From: Sphingomonas sp. Leaf9
Lineage (GTDB): Bacteria; Pseudomonadota; Alphaproteobacteria; Sphingomonadales; Sphingomonadaceae
Length of the DNA: 64,000 bases
Direction: 5' to 3'
NCBI RefSeq assembly: GCF_001421355.1
Contig: NZ_LMKC01000001.1
Span: 248,001-312,000, forward strand
In this document: positions 34,604 to 43,392 of the stretch, one piece after another
How positions within the stretch are numbered: the stretch's first letter is position 1
Layout of the letters: every line of letters begins with the position of its first letter
The notes under the pieces: model-generated
Seen by the model: the letters and a program-made list of their open reading frames with translations, nothing else
Databases searched by the model: none
Told to the model about the DNA's origin: nothing
Position numbers and translations under genes: made by a program

Positions 34604-37600
34604 ATGATCGGTCGCATCGTCACCCTATCCGTCGAGAAGCGCTGGCTCGTCCTGCTTCTCACCATCGCGGCTGCGTTGCTCGGGATTGGCGCGCTGCGTC
34701 AGCTTCCAATCGACGCCGTACCCGACATCACCAACAACCAGGTGCAGATCAACGTCGTCGCTCCTGCCCTGTCCCCCGATCAGATCGAGAAGCAGGTTGC
34801 GTTCACCGTCGAAACCGCGCTCGCGGGCATTCCCGGCCTTGAATACACCCGCTCGCTAAGCCGCAATGGCTTTGCCCAGATCACAGCAGTTTTCGGTGAA
34901 AAGACCGATATCTACTTCGCGCGGGCGCAGGTCGCCGAACGCCTGAGAACCGCCGAGGAAGACCTCCCCGAAGGCGTGAACCCGGAGATGGGGCCGATCG
35001 CCACGGGCCTGGGCGATATCTTCATGTGGACCGTTGAATACCGCGAGCTGGATCAGGTCCATCACCGCAACGGCGAACCCGGCCTGCAACGCGATGCCAG
35101 CTATATCACCCCCGAGGGGGATCACCTCGTCAGTGACGCCGACAAGGCGACCTACCTGCGCACTGTGCAGGATTGGATCGTCACGCCGCAGCTAAAAAGC
35201 ACGGCCGGGCTTGCCGGCGTCGACTCCCTTGGTGGCTACACCAAGGAATATCTCGTCGTTCCGGACGTACAGCGCATGGCAGCGATGCGGCTGACGCTTC
35301 AGGATCTCACCACCGCCCTTCAGCGCAGCAATACCAGCGCGGGCGCGGGCGTGGTCAACCGCAACGGCGAAGGGCTGGCGGTTCGATCGGATGGGCGTGT
35401 CCGCAACGCCGACGAGCTGGCCCGTACCGTCGTTGCCACCCGCGAGAGCGTTCCGATCCTGCTCAACCAGATTGCGGCCGTTCGCACCGGACAAGGGCTG
35501 CGCATGGGATCGGCGTCGGAAAACGGCCATGAGGTTGTCGTTGGGACCGCGGTCATGCGGATCGGGGAAAATAGCCGCACGGTATCGACTGGCGTTGCCG
35601 AACGGCTGACGCAGATCGGCCGCTCGTTGCCGGTCGATGTGGTTGTGAAGCCGGTGATGAACCGGACCGAGCTTGTGAACTCCACGATTTCGACGGTTGC
35701 CCGCAACCTTGCCGAAGGTGCGGTGCTGGTGATCGTCGTCCTGTTTGCGCTGCTTGGCAATTTCCGCGCGGCGCTGATCGCGGCCTGTGTCATTCCAATC
35801 ACGATGCTGCTGACCAGCATCGGCATGTTGGAAGCGGGCGTTTCGGCCAATCTGATGAGCCTTGGTGCGCTCGACTTTGGTCTGATCGTGGATGGCGCGG
35901 TCATTATCGTGGAGAACGCATTACGGCGTTTGGGCGAGGCGCAGCATGGTCGCGATGACGTGCTGACGATCGAGCAACGTCTCGGGATTGTCGCGGCATC
36001 GGCACGCGAGATGATCCGCCCATCAGTGTACGGGCAGGCTATCATCATCCTTGTCTATGCGCCGTTGCTCACCTTCACGGGCGTCGAAGGCAAGATGTTC
36101 GAGCCGATGGCACTGACGGTCATCATCGCCCTGGTGTTCGTCTTCATCCTGTCGCTGACCTTCATACCGGCAGCGATTGCGATCTGGCTCAGCAAGCGGG
36201 TCGAGGAAAAGGAAAGCCGCGTCGTCACGTTCCTCCGGCAGCGCTATAAGCCGGGACTCGATGCGGCAATGCGCCGCCCCACCCTGACCATCGGCGTCGC
36301 GATCGGTGCGCTGGCACTCGCCGGGGCCGCTTTCATGACATTGGGGCAGGAGTTCTTGCCGCAGCTCGATGAGGGCAACATCCTCGTGCAGGCGGTCCGC
36401 ATCCCGGGCACATCGGTCGATCAGAGCCAGGCAATGCAATTCCAGGTGGAAAAGGCACTCGCCAAGGCCCCTGAGGTCCGTTTCGCCTTCTCCCGCACCG
36501 GCACGTCTGAAATCGCGTCGGACCCAATGCCGCCTAACGCGACTGACACGTTCGTCATCCTGAAGCCGAAGAAGGAGTGGCCCGACCCCGGCCTGTCCAA
36601 GGAAGAGCTGGTGGAGCGGCTGGAAAAGCGCCTCTCCACCCTGCCGGGCAACGCCTATGAGATCACCCAGCCAATCCAGATGCGATTCAACGAGCTGATT
36701 GCAGGCGTGCGCGGCGATATCGCGATCAAGGTCTTTGGCGATGACTTTGGCGAGATGAACGCGACCGCAGACCGGATCGCCGGCATCCTTCGAAAGACGC
36801 GGGGTGCAGCAGACGTGCGGGTTGAACAAACCGAAGGTTTGCCGATGCTCGATATACGGCCGAACCGTATCGCCATGTCCCGCGTCGGGGTAACGGCCGG
36901 TGACGTGCAGGACACGGTTGCCGCAGCCATTGGCGGCCGACAGGCTGGCGTGATCTTTGAAGGCGATCGTCGCTTTCCCGTCGTGATCCGGATGGCGGAA
37001 AGCTCACGATCCGATCTGACGGCGGTTGCCCAGGTGCCGGTACCGACCGGCAGTGGCGGCTTCGTACCGCTATCGACTGTAGCGGATATCGCCGTGGTCG
37101 ATGGTCCCAATCAGATCAGCCGCGAGAACGGCAAGCGCCGTGTCGTGGTGCAGGCCAACGTGCGCGATCGGGACGTGGCCGGTGTCGTGGCCGATGCCCG
37201 GTCAGCCATCGACGCTCAGGTGAAATTGCCGCCCGGAACGTATCTCGAATGGGGCGGTCAGTTCGAGAACCTGGCATCCGCCCGAGATCGGCTCAGCGTT
37301 GTGGTGCCGATCTGCTTCGTGGTCATCATGTTCCTGCTCTACGGCGCGCTTGGCTCCGTCAGGGATGCGTTGATCGTGTTTACCGGCGTTCCGCTGGCGC
37401 TGGTCGGAGGCATCCTTGCGCTGGTGCTAAGGGGCATGCCGTTCTCCATTTCAGCGGCAGTCGGCTTCATCGCGCTATCAGGTGTCGCGGTTCTCAACGG
37501 GCTGGTCATGGTGTCGTCCATCCATGATCTGATGCGGCAAGGCATGGATCGTGCGGTAGCGGCGCATCAAGGCGCTCTGGCGCGGCTCCGGCCGGTTGCG

Positions 37601-37837
37601 ATGACGGCTCTCGTTGCGTCGCTTGGCTTCGTGCCGATGGCGCTTGGTCATGGTGCCGGAGCCGAGGTGCAAAAGCCGCTGGCGACCGTCGTCATCGGTG
37701 GCCTCATATCCGCAACCCTGCTCACCTTGTTCGTGCTGCCGACCCTTTATGCTCGTTTCGGACGGCGCGAGCTGCCAGCCCCATCAGGGGGACACATCGA
37801 ACTGCCGCCTTTGGCTCATGACAGCGTGAGGGCCTAA
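34604..37837 (+). CDS. czcA: Heavy-metal RND transporter
   Basis: A 1077-residue inner-membrane proton/metal antiporter of the HME-RND class. Twelve transmembrane segments and two periplasmic loops are evident. The helix-4 signature LDFGLIVDGAVIIVENALRR, with its acidic relay residues, is specific to the Co/Zn/Cd and Cu/Ag exporters. It pumps divalent cations out together with CzcB and CzcC. Substrate between Co, Zn and Cd cannot be fixed by eye. The gene is intact and follows czcB in one operon. Confidence 0.94.
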   Translation: MIGRIVTLSVEKRWLVLLLTIAAALLGIGALRQLPIDAVPDITNNQVQINVVAPALSPDQIEKQVAFTVETALAGIPGLEYTRSLSRNGFAQITAVFGEKTDIYFARAQVAERLRTAEEDLPEGVNPEMGPIATGLGDIFMWTVEYRELDQVHHRNGEPGLQRDASYITPEGDHLVSDADKATYLRTVQDWIVTPQLKSTAGLAGVDSLGGYTKEYLVVPDVQRMAAMRLTLQDLTTALQRSNTSAGAGVVNRNGEGLAVRSDGRVRNADELARTVVATRESVPILLNQIAAVRTGQGLRMGSASENGHEVVVGTAVMRIGENSRTVSTGVAERLTQIGRSLPVDVVVKPVMNRTELVNSTISTVARNLAEGAVLVIVVLFALLGNFRAALIAACVIPITMLLTSIGMLEAGVSANLMSLGALDFGLIVDGAVIIVENALRRLGEAQHGRDDVLTIEQRLGIVAASAREMIRPSVYGQAIIILVYAPLLTFTGVEGKMFEPMALTVIIALVFVFILSLTFIPAAIAIWLSKRVEEKESRVVTFLRQRYKPGLDAAMRRPTLTIGVAIGALALAGAAFMTLGQEFLPQLDEGNILVQAVRIPGTSVDQSQAMQFQVEKALAKAPEVRFAFSRTGTSEIASDPMPPNATDTFVILKPKKEWPDPGLSKEELVERLEKRLSTLPGNAYEITQPIQMRFNELIAGVRGDIAIKVFGDDFGEMNATADRIAGILRKTRGAADVRVEQTEGLPMLDIRPNRIAMSRVGVTAGDVQDTVAAAIGGRQAGVIFEGDRRFPVVIRMAESSRSDLTAVAQVPVPTGSGGFVPLSTVADIAVVDGPNQISRENGKRRVVVQANVRDRDVAGVVADARSAIDAQVKLPPGTYLEWGGQFENLASARDRLSVVVPICFVVIMFLLYGALGSVRDALIVFTGVPLALVGGILALVLRGMPFSISAAVGFIALSGVAVLNGLVMVSSIHDLMRQGMDRAVAAHQGALARLRPVAMTALVASLGFVPMALGHGAGAEVQKPLATVVIGGLISATLLTLFVLPTLYARFGRRELPAPSGGHIELPPLAHDSVRA

Positions 37838-37840
37838 GCT

Positions 37841-38527
37841 ATGCAGGCCGTTGCCTTCACGCTCATTCCCGTCGTTGCCGTACTGATCGGCTCGCTATTC
37901 GCGGTATCGAGACGGCCAAGTGATGCCTTCGTAAGCGCCATGCAGCACTTGGCGGCAGGCGTCGTGTTCGCCGCAGCGGCTGCCGAGATCCTGCCGCAGG
38001 TGATGCACGAAGGCTCGCCGATCGCGACATTCACAGGCGGCGCGCTAGGCATAGTCGTGATGCTGTCACTCAAAGCCCTTGAGGGTCGCGCCAGTGGACC
38101 GATCGCTATGTTGGGCGCGGTCGCAGTGGATATCCTGATCGACGGGCTTGTTCTCGGGTTGGCGTTCGTCGCTGGCGGGAAGGCCGGGGTGTTGCTGACG
38201 ATCGCGTTGACGTTGGAGGTGCTGTTTCTCGGACTGACCGTGACGACCGAGTTGGGCGAGACGATCAAGTCCAAGGCGCGGATCATCGCGATTACGATGG
38301 GGATCGCGTTGTTGCTGCCGATCGGTGCGGCGATAGCGACTCCCGTTGCAACGTTTCCGCCCGTCGTCATCGCTGGGTTTCTCAGTTTCGGTTTGATGGC
38401 GCTGCTCTACCTCGTGACGGAGGAGCTATTGGTCGAGGCGCACGAGAAGCCTGACACCCCGCTTATCAGCGCGATGTTCTTCATCGGGTTTCTGGGATTG
38501 CTCCTGATTGAGGAGGTATTGGGCTGA
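37841..38527 (+). CDS. ZIP family metal transporter
   Basis: A 228-residue eight-span membrane protein. The metal-site helices are visible: MQHLAAGVVFAAAAAEILPQ and AVAVDILIDGLVLGLAF, in which the usual histidines of ZIP proteins are partly replaced (His in MQHLAAG, Asp in DILIDG). ZIP proteins move Zn or other divalent metals into the cytoplasm, though some related ZIPs export. It begins 3 nt after czcA, so it is co-transcribed with the pump. Confidence 0.75.
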   Translation: MQAVAFTLIPVVAVLIGSLFAVSRRPSDAFVSAMQHLAAGVVFAAAAAEILPQVMHEGSPIATFTGGALGIVVMLSLKALEGRASGPIAMLGAVAVDILIDGLVLGLAFVAGGKAGVLLTIALTLEVLFLGLTVTTELGETIKSKARIIAITMGIALLLPIGAAIATPVATFPPVVIAGFLSFGLMALLYLVTEELLVEAHEKPDTPLISAMFFIGFLGLLLIEEVLG

Positions 38528-38736
38528 CCGCTCGACGTGGAACGGCGTGGACCGATGATGATGACGCCGAGCTTCGTCGGCGTATCGAGGCCAAGCAGAC
38601 TCTGGCGGTAATCGCACGCGAGATGGGCCGAACGATGGATGCAGTTCGGGGAAGAGCCTCAACCCTACGGGTAACTCTCCGCTCGTCACAGCGACCATGG
38701 CGCGACGGCGTGCCGCGCCGAGTAGATGTAGACTAG
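38524..38736 (+). CDS. Small SANT/Myb-like DNA-binding protein, CTG start
   Basis: An open frame of about 70 codons reads TARRGTAWTDDDDAELRRRI then a second helix and RASTLRVTLRS, the tryptophan-spaced helices of small SANT/Myb-like proteins. No ATG, GTG or TTG is available at the right place; the CTG at 38524 overlaps the ZIP stop in the usual one-base-step manner. It could regulate the operon. Product and start are inferred. Confidence 0.45.
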   Translation: MTARRGTAWTDDDDAELRRRIEAKQTLAVIAREMGRTMDAVRGRASTLRVTLRSSQRPWRDGVPRRVDVD

Positions 38737-38771
38737 GAAAACAGGGGCGGTTGCCCGCCCCTATCCAGCTT

Positions 38772-38960
38772 TTAGCCGTGCTTCATGCCGCCCTTGGCAT
38801 GATCGCAGCAGTCCGCGGCCTTGGCTTTTGCGCCATCCTTGCAGCAGTCCGCACCGTCCTTGCAGCACGCCATGTCGGCGCAGCAATTGGCGACAGCGGC
38901 GAATGCGCCAGTCGACAGGGTGAGGGCGAAGGCAGCGCTGATGAGCTTGAACTTGGTCAT
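38772..38960 (-). CDS. Small secreted cysteine-rich metal-binding protein
   Basis: A 62-residue precursor with a clean signal peptide (LISAAFALTLSTGAFA) and a mature chain carrying repeated CC pairs: NCCADMACCKDGADCCKDG and DCCDHAKGGMKHG. Spacing of cysteine and histidine suggests a periplasmic metal scavenger. It lies convergent to the czc block. It resembles short Cys-rich peptides near metal pumps but I know no family name. Confidence 0.65.
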   Translation of the reverse strand: MTKFKLISAAFALTLSTGAFAAVANCCADMACCKDGADCCKDGAKAKAADCCDHAKGGMKHG

Positions 38961-38997
38961 GATATTCTCCGAAATTTACGTGTGATGGTGTTCGACG

Positions 38998-39342
38998 TCA
39001 CACGGTTTGCGGAGGGGGTGTGGCCGGAGCGTATGCCATGCCTAAAAGGCCCGTCTGTGGAGCCGGCCAAGGCGATAGACGGGAGGAAGGAACCAGCTCG
39101 ATATGCTCGACGGTTTCGCCAGCAACCGCAACGCACGGTATGGCGCAGGCCGACGCAGGCGCCTTTTTGACGGGAGCGCCTGCTGATTTGCTGGCGCAGT
39201 CCATCATCGCGGACGCAGCCGGAGGCGCGGCCATCGCCATCGTCTCGCAGAGCGGGCCAAGCCGGACCAGCAACATTACTGCCAGGACGAAAAACGCCAT
39301 GGAATGCAATATCTTGGAGAGTGGGCGACCCCAGCGTTTCAT
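38998..39342 (-). CDS. Hypothetical membrane-anchored or secreted protein
   Basis: A 114-residue protein with one N-terminal hydrophobic segment (AFFVLAVMLLVRLGPLC). The mature part is rich in Ala, Pro, Met and Cys (MMDCASKSAG, SACAIPCVAV) and could bind metal. It is 37 nt upstream of the Cys-rich peptide gene on the same strand, so the two may be co-transcribed. The function is unknown. Confidence 0.55.
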   Translation of the reverse strand: MKRWGRPLSKILHSMAFFVLAVMLLVRLGPLCETMAMAAPPAASAMMDCASKSAGAPVKKAPASACAIPCVAVAGETVEHIELVPSSRLSPWPAPQTGLLGMAYAPATPPPQTV

Positions 39343-39396
39343 CCGGTCTAACTAGATGCACATAGGATGATGCACAACGTCTGATACGCCATGCGA

Positions 39397-39915
39397 TCAG
39401 CCAAGAATGGTGTCGTCGTTGAGTAGACGCTGCCACCACCCTACATCGTGCCAGCTATCAAACTTTCGCCCAACCTCTCGGTAGATGCCTAGAGGAATGA
39501 ACCCCATATTTTCGTGCAATGCGATGCTGCCGGGGTTCGGCAGGGCGATCCCCGCAAAAGCCGTATGAAAACCGCGGTGGGCAAGGTCAGCAATCAGCTT
39601 TGTATATAAGCTGCGGCCAACCCCCGACCGCTGCGCCTCAGGCGCGATATAGACCGTCATATCGACAGACCAGCGATAGGCGGCACGACTGCGATGCTGG
39701 CTGGCATAAGCATATCCAATAACCCGACCACGCCGTTCCGCCACGAGATACGGGTAGTCCTTTAAGGTTGCCTCGATGCGAGCGGCCATATCGGCGACAG
39801 AGGGCGGCACCTCCTCGAATGAAATTGCTGTTTCCTCCACCACAGGTGCGTAGATTGCCTGGATCGCACCCGCGTCTGTGATGACTGCCGACCGGACGAT
39901 TACGGCACTAGTCAT
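39397..39915 (-). CDS. arsN1: GNAT acetyltransferase, arsinothricin-resistance type
   Basis: A 172-residue N-acetyltransferase. [39 protein letters not shown] (acetyl-CoA loop) and the closing [11 protein letters not shown] are shared by phosphinothricin acetyltransferases and ArsN1. As the last gene of an arsenic operon it is best called ArsN1, which acetylates the arsenic antibiotic arsinothricin. It overlaps arsH by ATGA. Confidence 0.8.
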   Translation of the reverse strand: MTSAVIVRSAVITDAGAIQAIYAPVVEETAISFEEVPPSVADMAARIEATLKDYPYLVAERRGRVIGYAYASQHRSRAAYRWSVDMTVYIAPEAQRSGVGRSLYTKLIADLAHRGFHTAFAGIALPNPGSIALHENMGFIPLGIYREVGRKFDSWHDVGWWQRLLNDDTILG

Positions 39916-40667
39916 TTGCGCGGCGCTTGGGGTGCAATGGCGATACTCGACAAGTCCGTGGGCGTATTGAGCGGCACGCCAGCTTCTTTCCGTTCCGAGT
40001 AACGATCGACGAGTTGCGCCGTGTGCGGTCGCAGCAGGATCGTGAAGCGCACCAGCTCTTCCATCACATCTACGATCCGGTCGTAATAGCTGGACGGCTT
40101 CATCCGGTCGGCGTCGTCAAATTCCGCAAACGCCTTGGCTACGCTGGACTGGTTGGGGATCGTCACCATTCGCATCCAGCGGCCGAGGACGCGCAGGGTG
40201 TTTACACTGTTGAACGACTGAGATCCGGCCGACACCTGCATGACGGCGAGCGTGCGGCCCTGCGTCGGGCGCATCCCACCCATGGACAGCGGCAGGTGAT
40301 CGACTTGCAGCTTCATGATGCCGGTAATCTGGCCGTGCCGCTCAGGGCTGCACCACACATGCCCCTCCGACCACATCGACAGTTCGCGCAGTTCGTGGAC
40401 GGCAGGGTGATCGTCCCCAGTCACCTGATCGGGTAGCGGCAGGGTCGAAGGATCGAAGATCCGCGTTTCGCAGCCGAAGAATTGCAGCAGGCGGGCGGCT
40501 TCCTCGACGCAAAGCCGCGAGAAGGACCGCTCCCGCAGGGAGCCGTAGAGCAACAGGATGCGCGGAGGCGGATCACCAGCGCCCAGCCCAAGAGCAGGAC
40601 GATCGAGCGCATAGCGCCGATCGAGCGCGGGCAGATTATCGGGATCGGAGAGAGTGCGGAGCGGCAT
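39912..40667 (-). CDS. arsH: Arsenical resistance flavoprotein ArsH
   Basis: A 251-residue NADPH-dependent FMN reductase that oxidises trivalent organoarsenicals. The flavodoxin-like core [16 protein letters not shown] and the conserved [20 protein letters not shown] and [15 protein letters not shown] blocks are typical. The ATG at 40667 shares a base with the ynfA stop. The longer frame upstream belongs to an alternative reading of ynfA. Confidence 0.93.
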   Translation of the reverse strand: MPLRTLSDPDNLPALDRRYALDRPALGLGAGDPPPRILLLYGSLRERSFSRLCVEEAARLLQFFGCETRIFDPSTLPLPDQVTGDDHPAVHELRELSMWSEGHVWCSPERHGQITGIMKLQVDHLPLSMGGMRPTQGRTLAVMQVSAGSQSFNSVNTLRVLGRWMRMVTIPNQSSVAKAFAEFDDADRMKPSSYYDRIVDVMEELVRFTILLRPHTAQLVDRYSERKEAGVPLNTPTDLSSIAIAPQAPRK

Positions 40668-40990
40668 CAGGCGGTCCTTGGGCCAAGCAGAATGATACAG
40701 GTGCCAATCAGGCAAAGTGCGGCCCCACCCGCGTCCCAGCGATCGGGCCTTACCCCTTCTACAGCCCACAGCCAGATCAACGATGCACAGATGTAGACGC
40801 CGCCATAGGCAGCATAGGCCCGCCCTGCTGCATCGCTATCTACGCGTGTCAGCAGCCAGGCGAACAGTATAAGCGAGACCACGCCTGGAGCCAGCCACAG
40901 GGGCGATTTGCCCAGCCGCAACCATGCCCAAAAGGCAAAGCAGCCTGCGATCTCCGCAAGCGCAGCAGCCGGATATACGAGTGCAGTCAT
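40667..40990 (-). CDS. YnfA family small membrane protein
   Basis: A 107-residue four-helix membrane protein of the YnfA/UPF0060 family, related to small multidrug-resistance transporters. [20 protein letters not shown] and [20 protein letters not shown] are typical. It is placed between arsB and arsH with overlaps on both sides, so it is a full member of the ars operon. A role in exporting arsenicals or other compounds is inference. Confidence 0.85.
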   Translation of the reverse strand: MTALVYPAAALAEIAGCFAFWAWLRLGKSPLWLAPGVVSLILFAWLLTRVDSDAAGRAYAAYGGVYICASLIWLWAVEGVRPDRWDAGGAALCLIGTCIILLGPRTA

Positions 40991-42273
40991 GCGACGCTGA
41001 TCCTAATCGCCAGTGCCGCGAGCGTTACTAGCAGCACCGGAATTGTTAGTGTCGCACCGACCTGGAAGTAATAGCCCCAGCCGATCCGGATGCCCTTTTG
41101 CCCGAGGACATGCAGCCAGAGCAGCGTCGCGAGCGACCCGATCGGCGTGATCTTCGGGCCAAGGTCGCACCCGATCACGTTGGCATAGATCATCGCTTCC
41201 TTGATCGCGCCTGTGGCGTGCGTCGCGTCGATCGACAGCGCACCCACCAGCACAGTCGGCATGTTGTTCATCACCGACGACAGCAGCGCCGCGATGATTC
41301 CGGTCCCGAACGCGGCACCCCACACACCGCCTTGCGCGGTGCGATCGAGCAGGCCCGCGAGATGGTCGGTTAAGCCAGCATTTCGCAAGCCGTAGACGAC
41401 CAAGTACATGCCGAGCGAGAAGATCACGACCTGCCACGGCGCACCGGCCAGCACCTTGCGCGTCTGGATGACATGGCCGCGCGTGGCGATGACGAGCAGG
41501 AGGACCGCGCCGGCAGCGGCAACGGCGCTGACCGGCACGCCGAGGGGTTCAAGCAGGAAGAAGCCGGCGAGCAGTAGAGCGAGGACGACCCAGCCCGCCT
41601 TGAACGTGGCAGGATCGCGGATCGCGTCAGCTGGCGTGCGGAGCTGCGCCACATCATAGCTGCCCGGTATGTCGCGACGGAAGAACAGGAGCAGCGCGAC
41701 CAGCGTCGCGGAGATCGACGCCAGATCGACCGGCACCATCACCGAGGCATAATCGGCAAAGCCGATCTGGAAGAAGTCGGCCGACACGATGTTGACGAGG
41801 TTGGATACGATCAGCGGCAGGCTGGCGGTATCGGCGATGAACCCCGCCGCCATAACGAACGCCAGCGTTGCCTTGTCCTTGTATCCCAGCGCGCGCAGCA
41901 TCGCGATTACGATCGGCGTTAGGATCAGGGCCGCGCCATCGTTGGCGAACAGTGCCGACACTGCCGCACCGAGCAGCACGATCAGCACGAACAGCCGGCG
42001 ACCATGCCCCCCGCCCCAGCGCGCGACATGGAGCGCCGCCCATTCGAAGAACCCGGCTTCATCCAGCAACAGGCTGACGATGATGATCGCGACGAACGTC
42101 GCGGTCGCATTCCAGACGATACCCCACACAACCGGCACGTCGGAGAGCGAGACGACCCCGACGAGCAACGCGATCGCCGCTCCGCCCAATGCGCTCCATC
42201 CGATGCCGAGGCCCTTGGGCTGCCAGATGACGAGCGCGATCGTGGCGACGAAGATAGCGAGCGCAAGCAGCAT
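40987..42273 (-). CDS. arsB: Arsenite efflux pump ArsB
   Basis: A 428-residue arsenite/antimonite:H+ antiporter with about twelve spans. Family motifs include [29 protein letters not shown] and [11 protein letters not shown]. It exports As(III) produced by ArsC. It touches the arsC stop and is coupled to ynfA. Confidence 0.95.
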   Translation of the reverse strand: MLLALAIFVATIALVIWQPKGLGIGWSALGGAAIALLVGVVSLSDVPVVWGIVWNATATFVAIIIVSLLLDEAGFFEWAALHVARWGGGHGRRLFVLIVLLGAAVSALFANDGAALILTPIVIAMLRALGYKDKATLAFVMAAGFIADTASLPLIVSNLVNIVSADFFQIGFADYASVMVPVDLASISATLVALLLFFRRDIPGSYDVAQLRTPADAIRDPATFKAGWVVLALLLAGFFLLEPLGVPVSAVAAAGAVLLLVIATRGHVIQTRKVLAGAPWQVVIFSLGMYLVVYGLRNAGLTDHLAGLLDRTAQGGVWGAAFGTGIIAALLSSVMNNMPTVLVGALSIDATHATGAIKEAMIYANVIGCDLGPKITPIGSLATLLWLHVLGQKGIRIGWGYYFQVGATLTIPVLLVTLAALAIRISVA

Positions 42274-42701
42274 CAGGCGATGCGCTGACCCGAGGCGTCC
42301 ACGACCTTTTCGCCGTCTTCCTTGGCAAACGCCCCCTGTTGCGGCTCGGACAGCAGATCAAGGACCGCTTCGGACGGTCGGCAGAGCTTCACGCCGACCG
42401 GAGAGACAACCAGCGGCCGATTGATGAGGACCGGATGTGCCATCATAGCGTCCACCAGCGCGTCGTCGGACAGCGACGTGTCGCCCAAGCCTAGCTCTGC
42501 ATAGGGCGTGCCTTTCTCACGCAGCAGATCGCGGGGCGTGATCCCGGCGCGATCGATCAGCTCGACCAGCAGCGCGCGCGAGGGCGGCGTCTTCAGATAT
42601 TCGACTATATGCGGCTCGATGCCGGCATTCCGGATCATCGCCAGCGCGTTGCGCGACGTGCCGCACTCGGGGTTGTGATAGATCACGATATCGACGGCCA
42701 C
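42273..42701 (-). CDS. arsC: Arsenate reductase ArsC, glutaredoxin type
   Basis: A 142-residue reductase that converts arsenate to arsenite with glutathione and glutaredoxin. [14 protein letters not shown] carries the catalytic Cys and [12 protein letters not shown] the conserved arginines. The start GTG at 42701, 11 nt after the arsR stop, gives the family length; a longer reading would overlap arsR. Confidence 0.93.
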   Translation of the reverse strand: MAVDIVIYHNPECGTSRNALAMIRNAGIEPHIVEYLKTPPSRALLVELIDRAGITPRDLLREKGTPYAELGLGDTSLSDDALVDAMMAHPVLINRPLVVSPVGVKLCRPSEAVLDLLSEPQQGAFAKEDGEKVVDASGQRIA

Positions 42702-42712
42702 GGGGCGTCCTT

Positions 42713-43045
42713 TCAGCAGCAGGGGGTGAGTTCGGCTAAGAGTGGCGCGCACAGTTCGGGCGAGCCGGCGCAGCAGTCTTTGACGAGGAACAGGGTTAGT
42801 GCGCGCAGTCCGTCCAGATCTGCGCGGTAGACGATGGAGCGGCTATGCCGTTCAAAGCGGACCAGGCCCGCACGCGCGAGGATGCCAAGGTGCGCCGACA
42901 TCGTGTTTTGCGGCACATTGAGCTGCCGAGCAATATCGCCTGCAGCCACGCCGTCTGGCTCGTGCTGAACCAGTAGGCGGAACACATCGAGCCGTGTTCC
43001 TTGCGCTAGTGCGCTAAGCGCGGCGATCGCGGTGTTATTTTCCAT
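42713..43045 (-). CDS. arsR: ArsR-type repressor of the arsenic operon
   Basis: A 110-residue winged-helix ArsR protein beginning MENNTAIAAL. The HTH is VPQNTMSAHLGILARAGLV. Instead of the classic ELCVCDL the helix-3 site lacks the cysteine pair, but CCAGSPELC and the terminal CC could bind As(III) as in the C-terminal-cysteine type of ArsR. I prefer ATG 43045 since the dyad upstream would otherwise be coding. Confidence 0.9.
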   Translation of the reverse strand: MENNTAIAALSALAQGTRLDVFRLLVQHEPDGVAAGDIARQLNVPQNTMSAHLGILARAGLVRFERHSRSIVYRADLDGLRALTLFLVKDCCAGSPELCAPLLAELTPCC

Positions 43046-43067
43046 ATATCCAGCATAGACGATATAG
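43045..43067. promoter_or_regulatory. Probable ArsR operator
   Basis: ATATATC (43045-43051) and GATATAG (43061-43067) form an imperfect dyad directly at the arsR start on the minus strand. A+T-rich dyads of this spacing are usual ArsR/SmtB sites. Autoregulation of the whole ars operon is inferred. Confidence 0.5.
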
Positions 43068-43143
43068 TGAATTAAGCTAGAGCCGGGTGAGACACTTGGC
43101 TCCCCTCCCCTGCTTTCCCGCAACATTGATCGAATTTTTGCTA

Positions 43144-43293
43144 GTGCTTTTTAGGTATACCCTCTGCGTTCCTACTCTGGCCGGTCCGATTTCCGCCAAA
43201 AAGGGACATTAAGAATTTAGCTCGGATTGGCCCTTTGGTCCGCCTGGAGTCCTAACCAAGGAGGACCAAACTGCACCCTACCAAACGGCACCG
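43144..43293. repeat. Copy B of the 150-bp imperfect direct repeat
   Basis: It is the partner of 30303-30453, lying just upstream of the ars operon and next to the IS1182 copy. It carries a stronger dyad than copy A, TTGGTCC with GGACCAA. On the minus strand both copies can be read as a similar peptide (RCRL-GC, VLLG, GIPKKH), but copy B has an in-frame stop, so it is more likely a relic or structural element. Confidence 0.7.
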
Positions 43294-43392
43294 ATGAAGC
43301 TTCATTGAGGGTTGAAGCTCTTCCTTCTGTCCGCTCGCAAGGCAGTGTCGGCGCGTTGCAGTTCACTGCTGGCGACCGTCCCACAAACGATG

